Part shown: positions 30,638 through 40,336 of the stretch, in pieces
Layout of the letters: each line of letters opens with the position of its first letter
How positions within the stretch are numbered: the stretch's first letter is position 1
From: JACRBR01 sp964371355
GTDB taxonomy: Bacteria > Chloroflexota > Dehalococcoidia > DSTF01 > JACRBR01
NCBI GenBank assembly: GCA_964371355.1
Contig: CAYJMG010000020.1
Location: 1 to 64,000 of the forward strand
DNA: 64,000 bases
Direction of reading: 5' to 3'
Position numbers and translations under genes: made by a program
Notes under the pieces: generated by a model
What the model saw: the letters and a program-made list of their open reading frames with translations, nothing else
What the model was told of the DNA's origin: nothing
Databases searched by the model: none

Positions 30638-31404
30638 GAGCACTCACGAGATGGCGTGGAAGCCCGGCCCCGGCGCACTTCGGCGATCCCTCAGCGCCGC
30701 TCCTCGAGCTGGACGAGGTGTCGCGCACGTTCGAGATGGAGCCACCCGTCCACGCCCTCCGCGACGTGACGCTGACGGTCGATAGAGGTGCGTACGTGTC
30801 AATAGTCGGCCCCTCCGGCTCGGGAAAGTCGACGCTGCTGAACATCCTGGGCTGCCTGGACCGGCAGACGGGAGGCGTCTATCGGTTCGAGGGGATCGAC
30901 ACAGCCGAGTTGAGCGAGGCCGAGCGGGCCGGTTTGCGCGCCCGCCGCATTGGCTTCGTCTTCCAGTCCTTCCACCTGCTGCCGTACCGCTCGATCGAGG
31001 AGAACGTGATGGTGGGAGGGTTGTACGCGCGTGTGCCACGGGCCGAGCGTGCCGCCAACGCGGAGGCCGCCCTCCGTCGCGTCGGACTCGGGCATCGGCT
31101 GGGCTTCCTTCCCGGCAGGTTGTCGGGAGGTGAACGCCAGCGGGTGGCGATCGCCCGGGCGATCGCCACCCGGCCGAGCCTGCTCCTGTGCGATGAGCCC
31201 ACCGGCAACCTCGACACGTCGAACACGGCCGCCATCCTCGATCTGTTCGACGAGTTGCGCGCCGACGGACTGACCATCGTCGTTATCACGCACGACGCGA
31301 GCGTGAGCGCGCGCTCGGACCATCGCGCGCGCATCGTTGACGGCACGCTGTTCAGCGAGGACGACGTGCGGGAGGGAGCGGAGGCGCAGCTATGGCGCGG
31401 TTGA
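30634..31404 (+). CDS. ABC transporter ATPase, MacB/LolD type (exporter B)
   Basis: 256-aa ATPase. Walker A GPSGSGKST, Q-loop VFQSFHLLPYRS, signature LSGGERQRVAIARAIA, Walker B LLLCDEPTGNLD and the H-loop in VVITHDASV are intact. GTG start, overlapping the adaptor stop. About 25 extra N-terminal residues precede the usual start of the fold (LLELDEVSRTF). Paralogous to the ATPase at 24623 but clearly diverged. Confidence 0.94.
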   Translation: MRALTRWRGSPAPAHFGDPSAPLLELDEVSRTFEMEPPVHALRDVTLTVDRGAYVSIVGPSGSGKSTLLNILGCLDRQTGGVYRFEGIDTAELSEAERAGLRARRIGFVFQSFHLLPYRSIEENVMVGGLYARVPRAERAANAEAALRRVGLGHRLGFLPGRLSGGERQRVAIARAIATRPSLLLCDEPTGNLDTSNTAAILDLFDELRADGLTIVVITHDASVSARSDHRARIVDGTLFSEDDVREGAEAQLWRG

Positions 31405-32645
31405 TGGCTCTCGGTACCCGCGGAGCCTCCGCGGCGGCGACGGTCTCCGCCTTGGACTGGCGCGACCTGGTCGACGAGTCCCTCGCGGGTCTCATGGCGA
31501 GGCCCGGGCGCTCGCTGCTGACCGTGCTGGGTGTCGTGCTCGGCATCTCCGCCCTCGTGGCGACGCTCGGCCTGTCGCGCACCGCGGGCAGCCAGATCGT
31601 CGGCCGCCTCAGCGAACTCGCCGCCACGGAGGTGACAGCCGAGCCCGCCGAATCCGGTGGCCGCGCCGCCGGCTCGCTGCCGTGGGACGCCGAGGAGCGC
31701 CTGTCGCGCCTGAACGGTGTCGTCGCCGTGGGAGCGTATGGCGAGGTCGACGTGAGCGGAGCGCTCGTGCGCGCGGTGGCGGTCCGCGACCGCACTCGGC
31801 AGACCGAGTTCGCCCTCTCGGTCTATGCCGCGACCCCGGGCCTGCTGGAAGCGATGCGCGGCAGCATGCTGACCGGCCGATTCCTTGACGAAGGCATGTC
31901 CCGTCGCGCCGAGCGTGTCGCCGTGCTCGGTGCGGCCGCCGCGCAGCGCCTGGGCATCACGCGCGTCGATAACCAGCCCGCGATCTACATCGGCGATGAG
32001 CTGTACGTCGTCGTCGGCATCATCGGCGACATGGAGCGCGAGCCGGAGGCGCTGAACGCCGTGATCATCCCGGTCGGTACGGCCCAGGAGCGCTGGGGCG
32101 ACACGGCCGTGGGCAAGGTCGTTATCGAGACGCAGTTGGGCGCCGCCCAGCTCATCGCCGGGCAGGCCGCCCTCGCTCTCAGTCCCAATAGTCCGGACAC
32201 CGTACGTGTAACGGCCCCACCGGAAGCCCGCCGGACGCGCGAGAACGTAGAGAACGACGTGAACTCGCTGTTCCTCGTGCTGGGGTTGGTGTCCCTGATC
32301 GTCGGCGCGATCGGCATCGCCAATGTCACCCTGGTCACGGTGCTCGAGCGCGTCGGCGAGATCGGCCTCCGCCGCGCCCTGGGCGCGCGTACGCACCACA
32401 TCGCGACCCAGTTCCTGGTCGAGAGCACGACGACGGGCGTGATCGGTGGCGTCGTCGGCGCCAGCGCAGGCACGATCATCGTCGTGGCCGTCGCCGTCGC
32501 ACGCGACTGGACCCCGGTGATGGACATGTGGACGGCGCTCGTGTCGCCCCTGGCCGGCGGCGTGATCGGACTGCTGGCCGGCGCTTATCCCGCGATGCGG
32601 GCGGCGTCGATGGAGCCGGTGGAGGCGCTGCGATCGGGAACGTGA
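31392..32645 (+). CDS. ABC transporter permease, MacB/FtsX type (exporter B)
   Basis: 417-aa permease with the MacB layout. It has an N-terminal helix (RSLLTVLGVVLGISALVATL), an extracytoplasmic domain and three C-terminal helices. The coupling motif VLERVGEIGLRRALGARTHH and the final EPVEALRSGT are diagnostic. It overlaps the ATPase gene by 13 nt and ends the second export operon. Sequence divergence from the permease at 25393 is large, so any duplication of the transporter genes themselves is old. Confidence 0.93.
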   Translation: MARLMALGTRGASAAATVSALDWRDLVDESLAGLMARPGRSLLTVLGVVLGISALVATLGLSRTAGSQIVGRLSELAATEVTAEPAESGGRAAGSLPWDAEERLSRLNGVVAVGAYGEVDVSGALVRAVAVRDRTRQTEFALSVYAATPGLLEAMRGSMLTGRFLDEGMSRRAERVAVLGAAAAQRLGITRVDNQPAIYIGDELYVVVGIIGDMEREPEALNAVIIPVGTAQERWGDTAVGKVVIETQLGAAQLIAGQAALALSPNSPDTVRVTAPPEARRTRENVENDVNSLFLVLGLVSLIVGAIGIANVTLVTVLERVGEIGLRRALGARTHHIATQFLVESTTTGVIGGVVGASAGTIIVVAVAVARDWTPVMDMWTALVSPLAGGVIGLLAGAYPAMRAASMEPVEALRSGT

Positions 32646-32681
32646 GACCCGGCAGCGAGCGCATGGGCGAGGGCGCGCGTC

Positions 32682-32710
32682 TTCATGTCACACCGTTGCC
32701 CTGCTAGAAT
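32682..32710 (+). promoter_or_regulatory. Possible promoter for the CoA-transferase gene
   Basis: TAGAAT at 32705-32710, preceded by TGC (extended -10 character), lies 42 nt before the ATG at 32753. A weak -35 (TTCATG, 32682-32687) is at 17-nt spacing. The -10 is reasonable and the -35 is poor. Confidence 0.35.
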
Positions 32711-32752
32711 TCGCCCGCTCGGCCGGCTGTCACCCAAACGAAGGATTCGCGG

Positions 32753-34066
32753 ATGGACTGGCGTTCCCGTTGGGCAGAAAAGCTCGTCTCACCGGAGGAC
32801 GCCGTCCGCATCGTGAAGTCGGGCGACCGCGTGTTCGCCGGCATGTTCACTGGCACGCCGCCCACGCTCTGCCGCGCCCTCTTCGAACGCCACGACGAGC
32901 TGCGTGGCGTCACCATCTTCCACTACATCGCGCCCTTCGTCTGGGCCACGCCCGAAGCGGCGGACGCCTTTCGCGTGCGGACCGTGTTCGCGGGCGCGGC
33001 CGACCGTCAGGCCGTGCGTGACGGCCGCGCCGACTACGTCCCTGTCGCTAATTTCCGCCAGAGCTGGATCAAGGAGACGATGGGCGAGGTCAACGTCATG
33101 CTCGCCCGCACTTCCCCGCCCGACGAGAACGGCTACATGAGCTTTGGCAGCGCTGTGTGGATCGGCCGCACCGTCGCCGACATCGCCGCGCGCATCATCT
33201 GCGAAGTCGACGAGACCTTCATTCGCACCTATGGCGAGAACTTCCTCCACATTTCCGAGGTCGACTACCTGTGCGAGCACGACGCGCGTGACGCCGGCAC
33301 AGTGTCCGTGCCCGCCCGCAGCGAGGAGAACGCGAATGCCGCCGAGGTCATCTGCACGCTCGTCGCGTCGGAGCTGATACGCGACGGCGACACTCTGCAG
33401 CTCGGCCTGGGCGACGTTACCACGGCCATGGCGCTGTATCTCGATGATAAGCACGATCTCGGCATCCAGACCGAACTGATCCCCGGCGGCGTGATCGACC
33501 TCGTGAAGAAGGGAGTCGTGACCGGGCGCAAGAAGGAGGTCGCACCCGGAAAGGTCGTGGGGTCCGCCTTCGCGGTGCTGCCACCCGAAGAGCTGCGCTA
33601 CGCCCACATGAACCCCGCGTTCGAGCTGTGGGACTTCTGCCACACCGACGACATGCGGATCCTGGTGCGGGAGGAGGCCTTCGTAGCGATCAATAACGCC
33701 CTCCAGATCGACCTCACCGGCCAGGTGACCGCCGAGACCCTGAACGGCGAGATCTACAGCGGCCCCGGCGGCCAGACGACCTTCGCCGTCGCCGCCTCGG
33801 TCTGCGAGGACGGGCGCTCGATCATCGCCCTGCCGTCCAGTTCGACCGTCAACGGCATCCGCCACTCACGCATCCTGCCGGTCCTTCCGCCTGGCTCCGT
33901 CGTCACCACGCCCCGCTCCTTCGTCGACTACGTGGTGACCGAGTATGGCATTGCCACCCTGCGGGGGAAGACCCTGCGCGAGCGCGCCGGGGAACTCATC
34001 GCAGTGGCCCATCCCGACTTCCAGCCCGGCCTGCGGGCCGAGGCGAAGCGCCGCCTTCACCTGTGA
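32753..34066 (+). CDS. Acetyl-CoA hydrolase / 4-hydroxybutyrate CoA-transferase family
   Basis: 437-aa enzyme that transfers or hydrolyses CoA thioesters via a glutamyl-CoA intermediate (family knowledge). Family segments include WRSRWAEKLVSPEDAVRIVK, VNVMLARTSPPDENGYMSFG, ELIRDGDTLQLGLGDVTTAM, GPGGQTTFAVAASVCEDG and VVTEYGIATLRGKTLRERA. Length fits the family (about 430 aa). It stands alone between the exporter and the sugar importer. The sequence does not separate hydrolase from succinyl-, butyryl- or 4-hydroxybutyrate-CoA transferase. Confidence 0.9.
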   Translation: MDWRSRWAEKLVSPEDAVRIVKSGDRVFAGMFTGTPPTLCRALFERHDELRGVTIFHYIAPFVWATPEAADAFRVRTVFAGAADRQAVRDGRADYVPVANFRQSWIKETMGEVNVMLARTSPPDENGYMSFGSAVWIGRTVADIAARIICEVDETFIRTYGENFLHISEVDYLCEHDARDAGTVSVPARSEENANAAEVICTLVASELIRDGDTLQLGLGDVTTAMALYLDDKHDLGIQTELIPGGVIDLVKKGVVTGRKKEVAPGKVVGSAFAVLPPEELRYAHMNPAFELWDFCHTDDMRILVREEAFVAINNALQIDLTGQVTAETLNGEIYSGPGGQTTFAVAASVCEDGRSIIALPSSSTVNGIRHSRILPVLPPGSVVTTPRSFVDYVVTEYGIATLRGKTLRERAGELIAVAHPDFQPGLRAEAKRRLHL

Positions 34067-34201
34067 GGAGAGCTTCAGAGAGGGATTCTGAGGCTGGATG
34101 GCCCCTCGATTAGCGCCTTCCTGCCGTAGCCGCGAGCGCGTACGATCGCTGTACTTGACCTCACGAGGCGCCATCTGGTGGGCCGGACTGGGGAGCCGTG
34201 C

Positions 34202-35284
34202 ATGAGCCGCATCGTCTTCCGCGACGTCAGCAAGCACTTCGGTGAAGTGGTTGCCGTGCGCGATTTCAACCTCGACATCGAGGACAAGGAGTTCCTCGTC
34301 CTCCTGGGGCCTTCCGGCTGCGGCAAGTCCACGGCCCTCCGCCTCGTGGCCGGCCTCGAAGAGCCCACCTCCGGCGAGATCCTCATCGGCGACCGTCCCG
34401 TCACGGATGTCGAGGCGAAAAACCGCGACCTCGCGATGGTCTTCCAGAGTTACGCCCTGTACCCCCACATGACCGTGCGCAGGAACATCGAGTTCCCGCT
34501 GAAGACCCGCAAGATCCCCCGGTACGAGCGCATGAAGCTCGTCACGGAGACCGCGCGCTGGCTTGGACTGGAACCGCTGCTGGAACGGCGCCCCGGCGAG
34601 CTGTCAGGAGGCCAGCGCCAGCGCGTTGCGCTCGCCCGCGCCGTGGTGCGCCGGCCCGTCGCCTTCCTCATGGACGAGCCCTTGTCGAACCTCGACGCCA
34701 AGCTTCGTGTGAAGACCCGCGCCGAACTCGTCGACCTCCACCAGGAGCTGTCGCGCACCTTCGTGTATGTCACACACGACCAGGTCGAGGCCATGACGAT
34801 GGCGACGCGCATCGCCATCATGAACGAGGGCGCGCTCCAGCAGGTCGGCCCGCCGCAGGACGTGTACGAGCGTCCCGCCAACACCTTCGTCGCCCAGTTC
34901 ATCGGCAGCCCGCCAATGAACGTCGTCTCCGGGACGGTTGCTCGCGACGAGACCGGCGTGTGCGCGTGCGTCCCCGGCGGTTCGATCCCCCTCTCACCCG
35001 CGGCGGCGGCGACGATCACCGCGAGTGGCCTGCAGAGCCTCCTGGTCGGCGTCCGCCCCGAGCACCTCGTCCTCGATGACGGTCCAGTGAAGGCGACCGT
35101 ACGCGCCGTCGAGTCGCTGGGCCACGAGCGTCACATCATCTGCGATCTTTCGCCCGAAGAGTTCGCTATCGTGCGGCTTCCATCAGATGTCCCTCCGCCC
35201 GCCGCCGGCTCCACCGTGGGCCTCAGCGCGCGCCTCGACCAGGTCCATCTCTTCGATCCCGCCAGCACCGCACGGATTGACTGA
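34202..35284 (+). CDS. Sugar-type ABC importer ATPase (UgpC/MsmK-like)
   Basis: 360-aa ATPase of the carbohydrate uptake 1 class. Walker A GPSGCGKST, Q-loop VFQSYALYPHMTV, signature LSGGQRQRVALARAVV, Walker B VAFLMDEPLSNLD and H-loop VTHDQ are intact. The C-terminal TOBE regulatory domain (about 240-355) contains LLVGVRPEHLVL. A TACGAT -10-like hexamer lies at 34141-34146. Its final base is the first of the next ATG (TGATG overlap). The substrate cannot be assigned from the ATPase. Confidence 0.94.
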   Translation: MSRIVFRDVSKHFGEVVAVRDFNLDIEDKEFLVLLGPSGCGKSTALRLVAGLEEPTSGEILIGDRPVTDVEAKNRDLAMVFQSYALYPHMTVRRNIEFPLKTRKIPRYERMKLVTETARWLGLEPLLERRPGELSGGQRQRVALARAVVRRPVAFLMDEPLSNLDAKLRVKTRAELVDLHQELSRTFVYVTHDQVEAMTMATRIAIMNEGALQQVGPPQDVYERPANTFVAQFIGSPPMNVVSGTVARDETGVCACVPGGSIPLSPAAAATITASGLQSLLVGVRPEHLVLDDGPVKATVRAVESLGHERHIICDLSPEEFAIVRLPSDVPPPAAGSTVGLSARLDQVHLFDPASTARID

Positions 35285-36231
35285 TGAGTGAGGCGAAGGT
35301 CCCGGTAGAACTCATCGCGGCGCCGGCCACCACCACCGGCCGGTTCCACGTGAGGCCGCGCCTGGGGGAAGCCGCGTTCGCGCTCGCCCTGCTCGGCCCG
35401 TCCATCGCGCTCTTCGCCACCTTCGCCTTCTACCCGCTCGTGAAGACGTTCTATCTCGGCTTCTTCCGCAGCGACCCCTTCGGGCTCAGCAGCTCGTATG
35501 TCGGGTTCGACCAGTACGTGGACGTGTTGGGCTCCGGCCAGTTCCACCGCAGCCTCTGGACCACGGCCCTCTTCGCGATCTTCACCGTGCCGACGGGTCT
35601 CGTACTCGGTCTCGGGCTCGCGCTCCTCGCGCACCAGAAGCTGCGCGGCATCATCATCTTCCGCACCATCTTTTCCTCCACCGTCGCTACGTCCGTCGCC
35701 GTCGCGTCCGTCATGTGGATCACGCTGCTTAATCCCAGCATCGGGATCATCAACTACGCCCTCAAGGAGTCCGGCTTCGAGGCCGTGAACTGGCTGGGCG
35801 ACCCCGATTGGGCACTGCCAGCCGTCTCGCTCACCACCGTCTGGCTCAACCTCGGCTTCACGTTCATCGTGATCCTCGCTGGCCTCCAGACCATCCCCGA
35901 GGAGCTGCACGAGAGCGCCAAGATGGACGGCGCCGGCTCCGTGTCGCGGCTCTTGAACGTCACGCTCCCGATGCTCTCGCCGACACTCCTCTTCGCCGTC
36001 GTCGTGCTCACCATCAACGCCTTCCAGTCATTCGGGCAGATCGACATCCTCACGCAGGGCGGACCGCTCGACCGGACCAACGTGATGGTCTACTCCATCT
36101 ACACCGAGGGCTTCCGCAACTTCAACGAGGGCGTCGCCGCTGTCCAGGGCGTCGTGCTGTTCCTCATCGTGCTCGTACTCACGCTCGTCCAGTTCCGGTT
36201 CCTCGAACGGCGGGTGTTCTATGGCAGCTAG
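35284..36231 (+). CDS. Sugar ABC transporter permease 1 (UgpA/MalF-like)
   Basis: 315-aa inner-membrane permease with six predicted helices. It carries the cytoplasmic EAA coupling motif ELHESAKMDGAGSVSRLLNV around residue 220, which docks with the ATPase. The N-terminal 30 residues are hydrophilic. It overlaps the second permease gene by 11 nt. Homologous to MalF/UgpA; these transport di- and oligosaccharides or glycerol-3-phosphate. Confidence 0.93.
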   Translation: MSEAKVPVELIAAPATTTGRFHVRPRLGEAAFALALLGPSIALFATFAFYPLVKTFYLGFFRSDPFGLSSSYVGFDQYVDVLGSGQFHRSLWTTALFAIFTVPTGLVLGLGLALLAHQKLRGIIIFRTIFSSTVATSVAVASVMWITLLNPSIGIINYALKESGFEAVNWLGDPDWALPAVSLTTVWLNLGFTFIVILAGLQTIPEELHESAKMDGAGSVSRLLNVTLPMLSPTLLFAVVVLTINAFQSFGQIDILTQGGPLDRTNVMVYSIYTEGFRNFNEGVAAVQGVVLFLIVLVLTLVQFRFLERRVFYGS

Positions 36232-37087
36232 CCCGTCCGCCGCCCGTCGCCCGCGCCGCATCCGCCCGCGCCGCATCCTGACCGAGGCGGTCCAGTACGC
36301 CGCGCTCACCATCGCCGCGGCCATCATCCTCACGCCCATCTACATCACGGTGGTGTACTCGCTGCAGCCGGTCGAGGAGATCTTCTCCTACCCGCCGAAC
36401 CTGCTGGTCACAGACCCCCAGTGGGACACCTACAAACGCGCATTCGAGACCGGCTCGCTGGGCCGCTATCTGGTGAACAGCTTCCTGGTCTCCACCGCCA
36501 TCACGGCGGGCCAGGTGATCACATCGATCCTTGCCGCGTACGCGTTCGCCTTCCTGCGCTTCCCCTTCCGCAACTCCCTCTTCGTCGTCTTCCTCGCCTC
36601 GCTGATGGTGCCGTGGGAGGTGACGATCATCCCGAACTACCAGACCATTTCCACCCTGGGTTGGCTCGACTCTTACCAGGGACTCATCGTGCCCTTCCTC
36701 GCCACCGCGTTCGGCACGTTCCTGCTTCGTCAGGCCTTCCTCACGGTCCCGCGCGACCTGCGCGACGCCGCGTCGATGGACGGCTACGGCCACATCGGCT
36801 TCATGCTCGAAGTGGTCGTGCCGCTCTCCCGCGCGGCCATCGGTGCCCTCGCCGTCTTTTCCTTCCTGCTCGCGTGGAACCAGTACCTCTGGCCCCTCCT
36901 CATCACCAACGACGACGACTACCGCACGGTGCAGATCGGCCTCAAGGCCCTCGTCTCCTCGAACATCGACGAGTTCAACCTCGTGATGGCCGGAACGGTG
37001 ATCGCCGCCGCGCCCATCCTCACTCTGCTGATCCTCTTCCAGAAGCAACTGATCCGGGGACTCACGTCGGGAGCGATAAAGGGATGA
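36221..37087 (+). CDS. Sugar ABC transporter permease 2 (UgpE/MalG-like)
   Basis: 288-aa permease with six helices. The EAA motif is DLRDAASMDGYGHIGFMLEV near residue 185. It partners with the UgpA-like permease and overlaps both neighbours (11 nt upstream, 4 nt downstream), so the importer is one transcription unit. The Arg/Pro-rich first 22 residues precede the first helix. Confidence 0.93.
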   Translation: MAASPSAARRPRRIRPRRILTEAVQYAALTIAAAIILTPIYITVVYSLQPVEEIFSYPPNLLVTDPQWDTYKRAFETGSLGRYLVNSFLVSTAITAGQVITSILAAYAFAFLRFPFRNSLFVVFLASLMVPWEVTIIPNYQTISTLGWLDSYQGLIVPFLATAFGTFLLRQAFLTVPRDLRDAASMDGYGHIGFMLEVVVPLSRAAIGALAVFSFLLAWNQYLWPLLITNDDDYRTVQIGLKALVSSNIDEFNLVMAGTVIAAAPILTLLILFQKQLIRGLTSGAIKG

Positions 37088-38466
37088 TGCTTCGACTCAC
37101 AGCGGCAACGACACTGCTTACCACCATCCTCCTTGCTGCCTGTAGCGGCGGCGACGGCGGCGGCGGCTTCTCGGAGGACTGCCCCATCGGCCTGGCAGGC
37201 AAGGATGGACAGCCCACGCAGATCGTGTTCTGGCACGCCATGACCGCCGCGAATCGGGACACCATCGAAAGCCTGGTCGCCGAGTTCAACGCCTCGCAGG
37301 ACGCCGTCGAGGTGCAGGCTGTCTTCCAGGGCACGTACGACGAAAATACCACGAAGTACTTCACCGCCCTGCGCGGCGGCGACTTGCCTGACATCATCCA
37401 GGTCGAGGACACCAGCGCGCAGCGGTTGATCGACAGCCGCAGCGTCGCTCGCGCCCAGGACTGCGTCGATGCCGAGGGATACGACCTGTCCGACCACGTC
37501 GAGCGCGTCGTGGCCTACTACAGCATCAACGGCGAGCTGTGGCCCTGGCCCTTCAACGTGTCCAACCCAGTCCTCTACTACAACAAGATCGCCTTCGAGA
37601 AGGCCGGCCTCGATCCCGAGAAGCCGCCCCGCACCCTCGACGAGCTACGCCAGTACTCCCAGCAGCTCGTCGATACCGGCGTCACCCGCCACGGCATCGC
37701 CCTCGAACTCGGCGGGTGGTTCTTCGAGCAGTGGCTCGCCAAGTCCGGCGCGCTGTTCGTCGACAACGACAACGGCCGCACCGCCCGTGCCGCCAGCGCC
37801 CTCTTTGACAATGACACCGGCCGCGAGCTGTTCCACTGGATCGATGATATGGTCGACGACGGCCTCGCCGTTAACATCGGCCGCAATCCGTCGGGCGCCG
37901 ATGCGCTTCTCGCCGTCGGCAGTGGCGATGCGGCCATGACGATCGCCACCTCCGCCGCCATGCGGTCCGTCTACGGTGTCCTCGAGAGCGGCCAGTTCCC
38001 CGACGTAAAGGTCGGTGTTGGCCCCATGCCGGGCCTCCTCGATCAGGATCTCGGTGGCGTGGAGGTCGGCGGCGGCGCCCTCTTCGTCATCAACCGTTCT
38101 CCCGCTGCCGAGCAGGAGGCGGCCCGCATCTTCGCCAAGTGGCTGAACGAGCCGGAGCAGCAGGCGAAGTGGCACGTGGGCAGCGGCTACATCCCTATTC
38201 GGAGGTCGGCCGTCGATCTGCCCGCTGTCCAGTCGCTGTGGGCCGAGTCGCCGCAGTTCCGTGTCGCCTACGACCAGCTCCTCGCCGGCGAGACGAACGC
38301 CGCCAGCGCCGGCACCGTCCTCGGCCCCTACGACGAAGTCCGCGAAGCCGTCGTGACGGCGCTCGAGGAGATGCTGCTCCAGGGCAAGGATCCGGATGCG
38401 GCGATCGCGGACGCTGCCCGGGCGGCCGATGCCGCGATCGAGGAGTACAACGACCGGATTCGTTAG
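37084..38466 (+). CDS. Sugar ABC transporter substrate-binding lipoprotein 1
   Basis: 460-aa extracytoplasmic binding protein of the family-1 type, with lipobox LLAAC near residue 20 and a Gly-rich spacer. The fold is recognisable from IVFWHAMTAANRDTIESLVA, FNASQDAVEVQAVFQGTYDE, LYYNKIAFEKAGLDP, and EQEAARIFAKWLNEPEQQAK. The start is at one of two adjacent ATGs overlapping the permease stop. It is closely similar along its length to the next gene. Substrate unknown, but the fold suits sugars or glycerophosphodiesters. Confidence 0.93.
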   Translation: MMLRLTAATTLLTTILLAACSGGDGGGGFSEDCPIGLAGKDGQPTQIVFWHAMTAANRDTIESLVAEFNASQDAVEVQAVFQGTYDENTTKYFTALRGGDLPDIIQVEDTSAQRLIDSRSVARAQDCVDAEGYDLSDHVERVVAYYSINGELWPWPFNVSNPVLYYNKIAFEKAGLDPEKPPRTLDELRQYSQQLVDTGVTRHGIALELGGWFFEQWLAKSGALFVDNDNGRTARAASALFDNDTGRELFHWIDDMVDDGLAVNIGRNPSGADALLAVGSGDAAMTIATSAAMRSVYGVLESGQFPDVKVGVGPMPGLLDQDLGGVEVGGGALFVINRSPAAEQEAARIFAKWLNEPEQQAKWHVGSGYIPIRRSAVDLPAVQSLWAESPQFRVAYDQLLAGETNAASAGTVLGPYDEVREAVVTALEEMLLQGKDPDAAIADAARAADAAIEEYNDRIR

Positions 38467-38503
38467 CGGCGTCGTCGCGCCGCCGCGTGGAGGAGATAAC
38501 ATC

Positions 38504-39883
38504 GTGCGCACTGCACTCGCTGGACTGACAACGCTTCTCGCACTCGCGGCGTTCGGCACTGCCTGCGGCGGCGGTGGCGGTGGTGGCGGGGAGCCGACGG
38601 CCGCCTGTCCCATCGGCCTCGTCGACCAGGCCGGAGGCGAGGTCAACATCGACTTCTGGTTCGCGGAGCAGGCCGCAAACCAGGACACGCTCCTCCGAAT
38701 GGTCGATGAGTTCAACGCCTCCCAGGACAGGATCCACGTCAGCGCCGCATTCCAGGGCAGCTACGACGATGCCACCTCCAAGTATCTCGCCGCCCTCCGC
38801 GGCGGCGACCTCCCCGACATCGTCCAGGTCGTCGACTGGGAGACCCAGCGCGTCATCGACAGCCGAAGCGTCGTGAAGGTACAAGACTGCATCGACGAGG
38901 AGGACTACGACCTCAGCGACTACCTCCCCCGCGTCGTCGCCTACTGGAGCATCGGCGGAGAGCTGTACTCCTACCCGTTCACCGCCGCCGCCGACGTCCT
39001 CTACTACAACGCGCGAGCTTTCGAGAAGGCCGGGCTCGACCCCGCCGTACCGCCGAAGACGCTGGAGGATGTTCGTGCCTACTCCCGCCAGATCGTCGAT
39101 ACCGGTGCCGCCCGTCACGGCATCTCGGTCGAGATGCACTCGTGGTCCGTCGAGAACTGGCTCGCCAGGTTCGACCAGCCGATCGTCGACAACGACAACG
39201 GTCGCACCGCTCGCGCGACGCAGGCCGTGTTCGACAGCGACGCCGGGCGCGAACTCTTCACCTGGTTCGACTCCATGGTCGACCAGGGCCTCGCCATGAA
39301 CGTCGGACGCAACCCCAGCGGCGCTGACACGCTCTTGCCGATCGGCAGCGGCGATGCCGCCATGACCCACGGCAGCTCCGCCGCCATGCGTTCCGTCTAC
39401 GGCGTCCTCGAGAGTGGCGAGTTCCCCGACGTGAAGATAGCCGTCGCCCCCATGGCCGGCGGCGAGGGCGGCGTCGTGGTCGGGGGCGCTTCGCTGTTCA
39501 TCGTGAACAAGTCGTCGCCCGTCGAGCAGGAGGCCGCCCGTATCTTCGCCCGCTGGCTCAACGAGCCTGAGCAGCAAGCCGAGTGGCACATCGGCAGCGG
39601 CTACATCCCGCTGCGCACCTCGGCGGCGGACCTGCCTGCCATCAAAGACTTCTGGGCACAGAACCCGCAGTTCCGCGTCGCCTACGACGAGTTGTCGGGC
39701 GACAACGTCACCGTCGCGAACTCGGGCGCCGTCATCGGGCCGTTTGGTGAAGTGCGGCGGGCGATTGTCGAGGGCCTGGAGTCAATGCTGCTGCAGGGGA
39801 CGGATCCGGCCACAGCACTGAGTAAGGCGGCGAAGGCCGCGACCGACGCAATCACCAGCTACAACGCGCGGATATCGGACTAG
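38504..39883 (+). CDS. Sugar ABC transporter substrate-binding lipoprotein 2 (paralog)
   Basis: 459-aa paralog of the preceding binding protein. It has a lipobox-like FGTAC and eight consecutive glycines. The domain order is the same (IDFWFAEQAANQDTLLRMVD, LYYNARAFEKAGLDP, EQEAARIFARWLNEPEQQAE). GTG start at 38504 behind GGAGGAGAT. Shared blocks such as NPSGAD, SAAMRSVYGVLESG and CPIGL show a tandem duplication. Both share one permease pair, so the copies may widen substrate range or respond to different conditions. Confidence 0.92.
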   Translation: MRTALAGLTTLLALAAFGTACGGGGGGGGEPTAACPIGLVDQAGGEVNIDFWFAEQAANQDTLLRMVDEFNASQDRIHVSAAFQGSYDDATSKYLAALRGGDLPDIVQVVDWETQRVIDSRSVVKVQDCIDEEDYDLSDYLPRVVAYWSIGGELYSYPFTAAADVLYYNARAFEKAGLDPAVPPKTLEDVRAYSRQIVDTGAARHGISVEMHSWSVENWLARFDQPIVDNDNGRTARATQAVFDSDAGRELFTWFDSMVDQGLAMNVGRNPSGADTLLPIGSGDAAMTHGSSAAMRSVYGVLESGEFPDVKIAVAPMAGGEGGVVVGGASLFIVNKSSPVEQEAARIFARWLNEPEQQAEWHIGSGYIPLRTSAADLPAIKDFWAQNPQFRVAYDELSGDNVTVANSGAVIGPFGEVRRAIVEGLESMLLQGTDPATALSKAAKAATDAITSYNARISD

Positions 39884-39982
39884 CCCGCGCCCGCTCGCCG
39901 CTGCCGTGCGCGGTGGCCTGGCACTTGCGGCGATAGCGAGGATCTCGCGGATCCCTCGCGCCCTAATGGTCGGGGAGCCGTC

Positions 39983-40201
39983 CTATCGCCGGTTGCCTCG
40001 GTTCGTCGGAGGGGGCAAATCCGGGTTCGTCGGTCCTGCCCGCAGCGTACGAAGCTGTTCCCACTTCGCCCGTGACTCCGTCTCCAGCGCCTTGATAGCC
40101 GCGCCGTCGTGGTATACCCCGGGCCCCCGAATCGCCCGAACGTGGTCCGCGATACGCCCAATATCATCCAGAAGCCGGCGCTCAGCTTCGTTTGTCACCA
40201 T
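39983..40201 (-). CDS. Small hypothetical protein
   Basis: 72-aa predicted protein with no recognised family. The first 55 residues are amphipathic helix-rich (EAERRLLDDIGRIADHVRAI ... IKALETESRAKWEQLRTLR) and the tail is Pro/Asn-rich. The ATG at 40201 has AGAGG at a suitable distance; an extension to 40246 is open but lacks support. It sits alone between convergent operons. It could be real or a chance frame; the regular helical character favours real. Confidence 0.45.
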   Translation of the reverse strand: MVTNEAERRLLDDIGRIADHVRAIRGPGVYHDGAAIKALETESRAKWEQLRTLRAGPTNPDLPPPTNRGNRR

Positions 40202-40336
40202 GAATGCCTCTACCTGCCTTCGGGAAGTTGGTGCTCTGCCGTGCACGAGATGACGCGTCGAGCTGCGTTGACCGCCCTAATCATAACTCATCGCGCCTCG
40301 CGGCCGGTCTCAGCCGCTTCTCCGGCGCCGGCCGAG

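Noticed and set aside
36421..37083. Long N-terminal extension of the first sugar-binding protein
   Set aside because: It is out-of-frame sequence of the UgpE-like permease; the lipoprotein signal begins at 37084.
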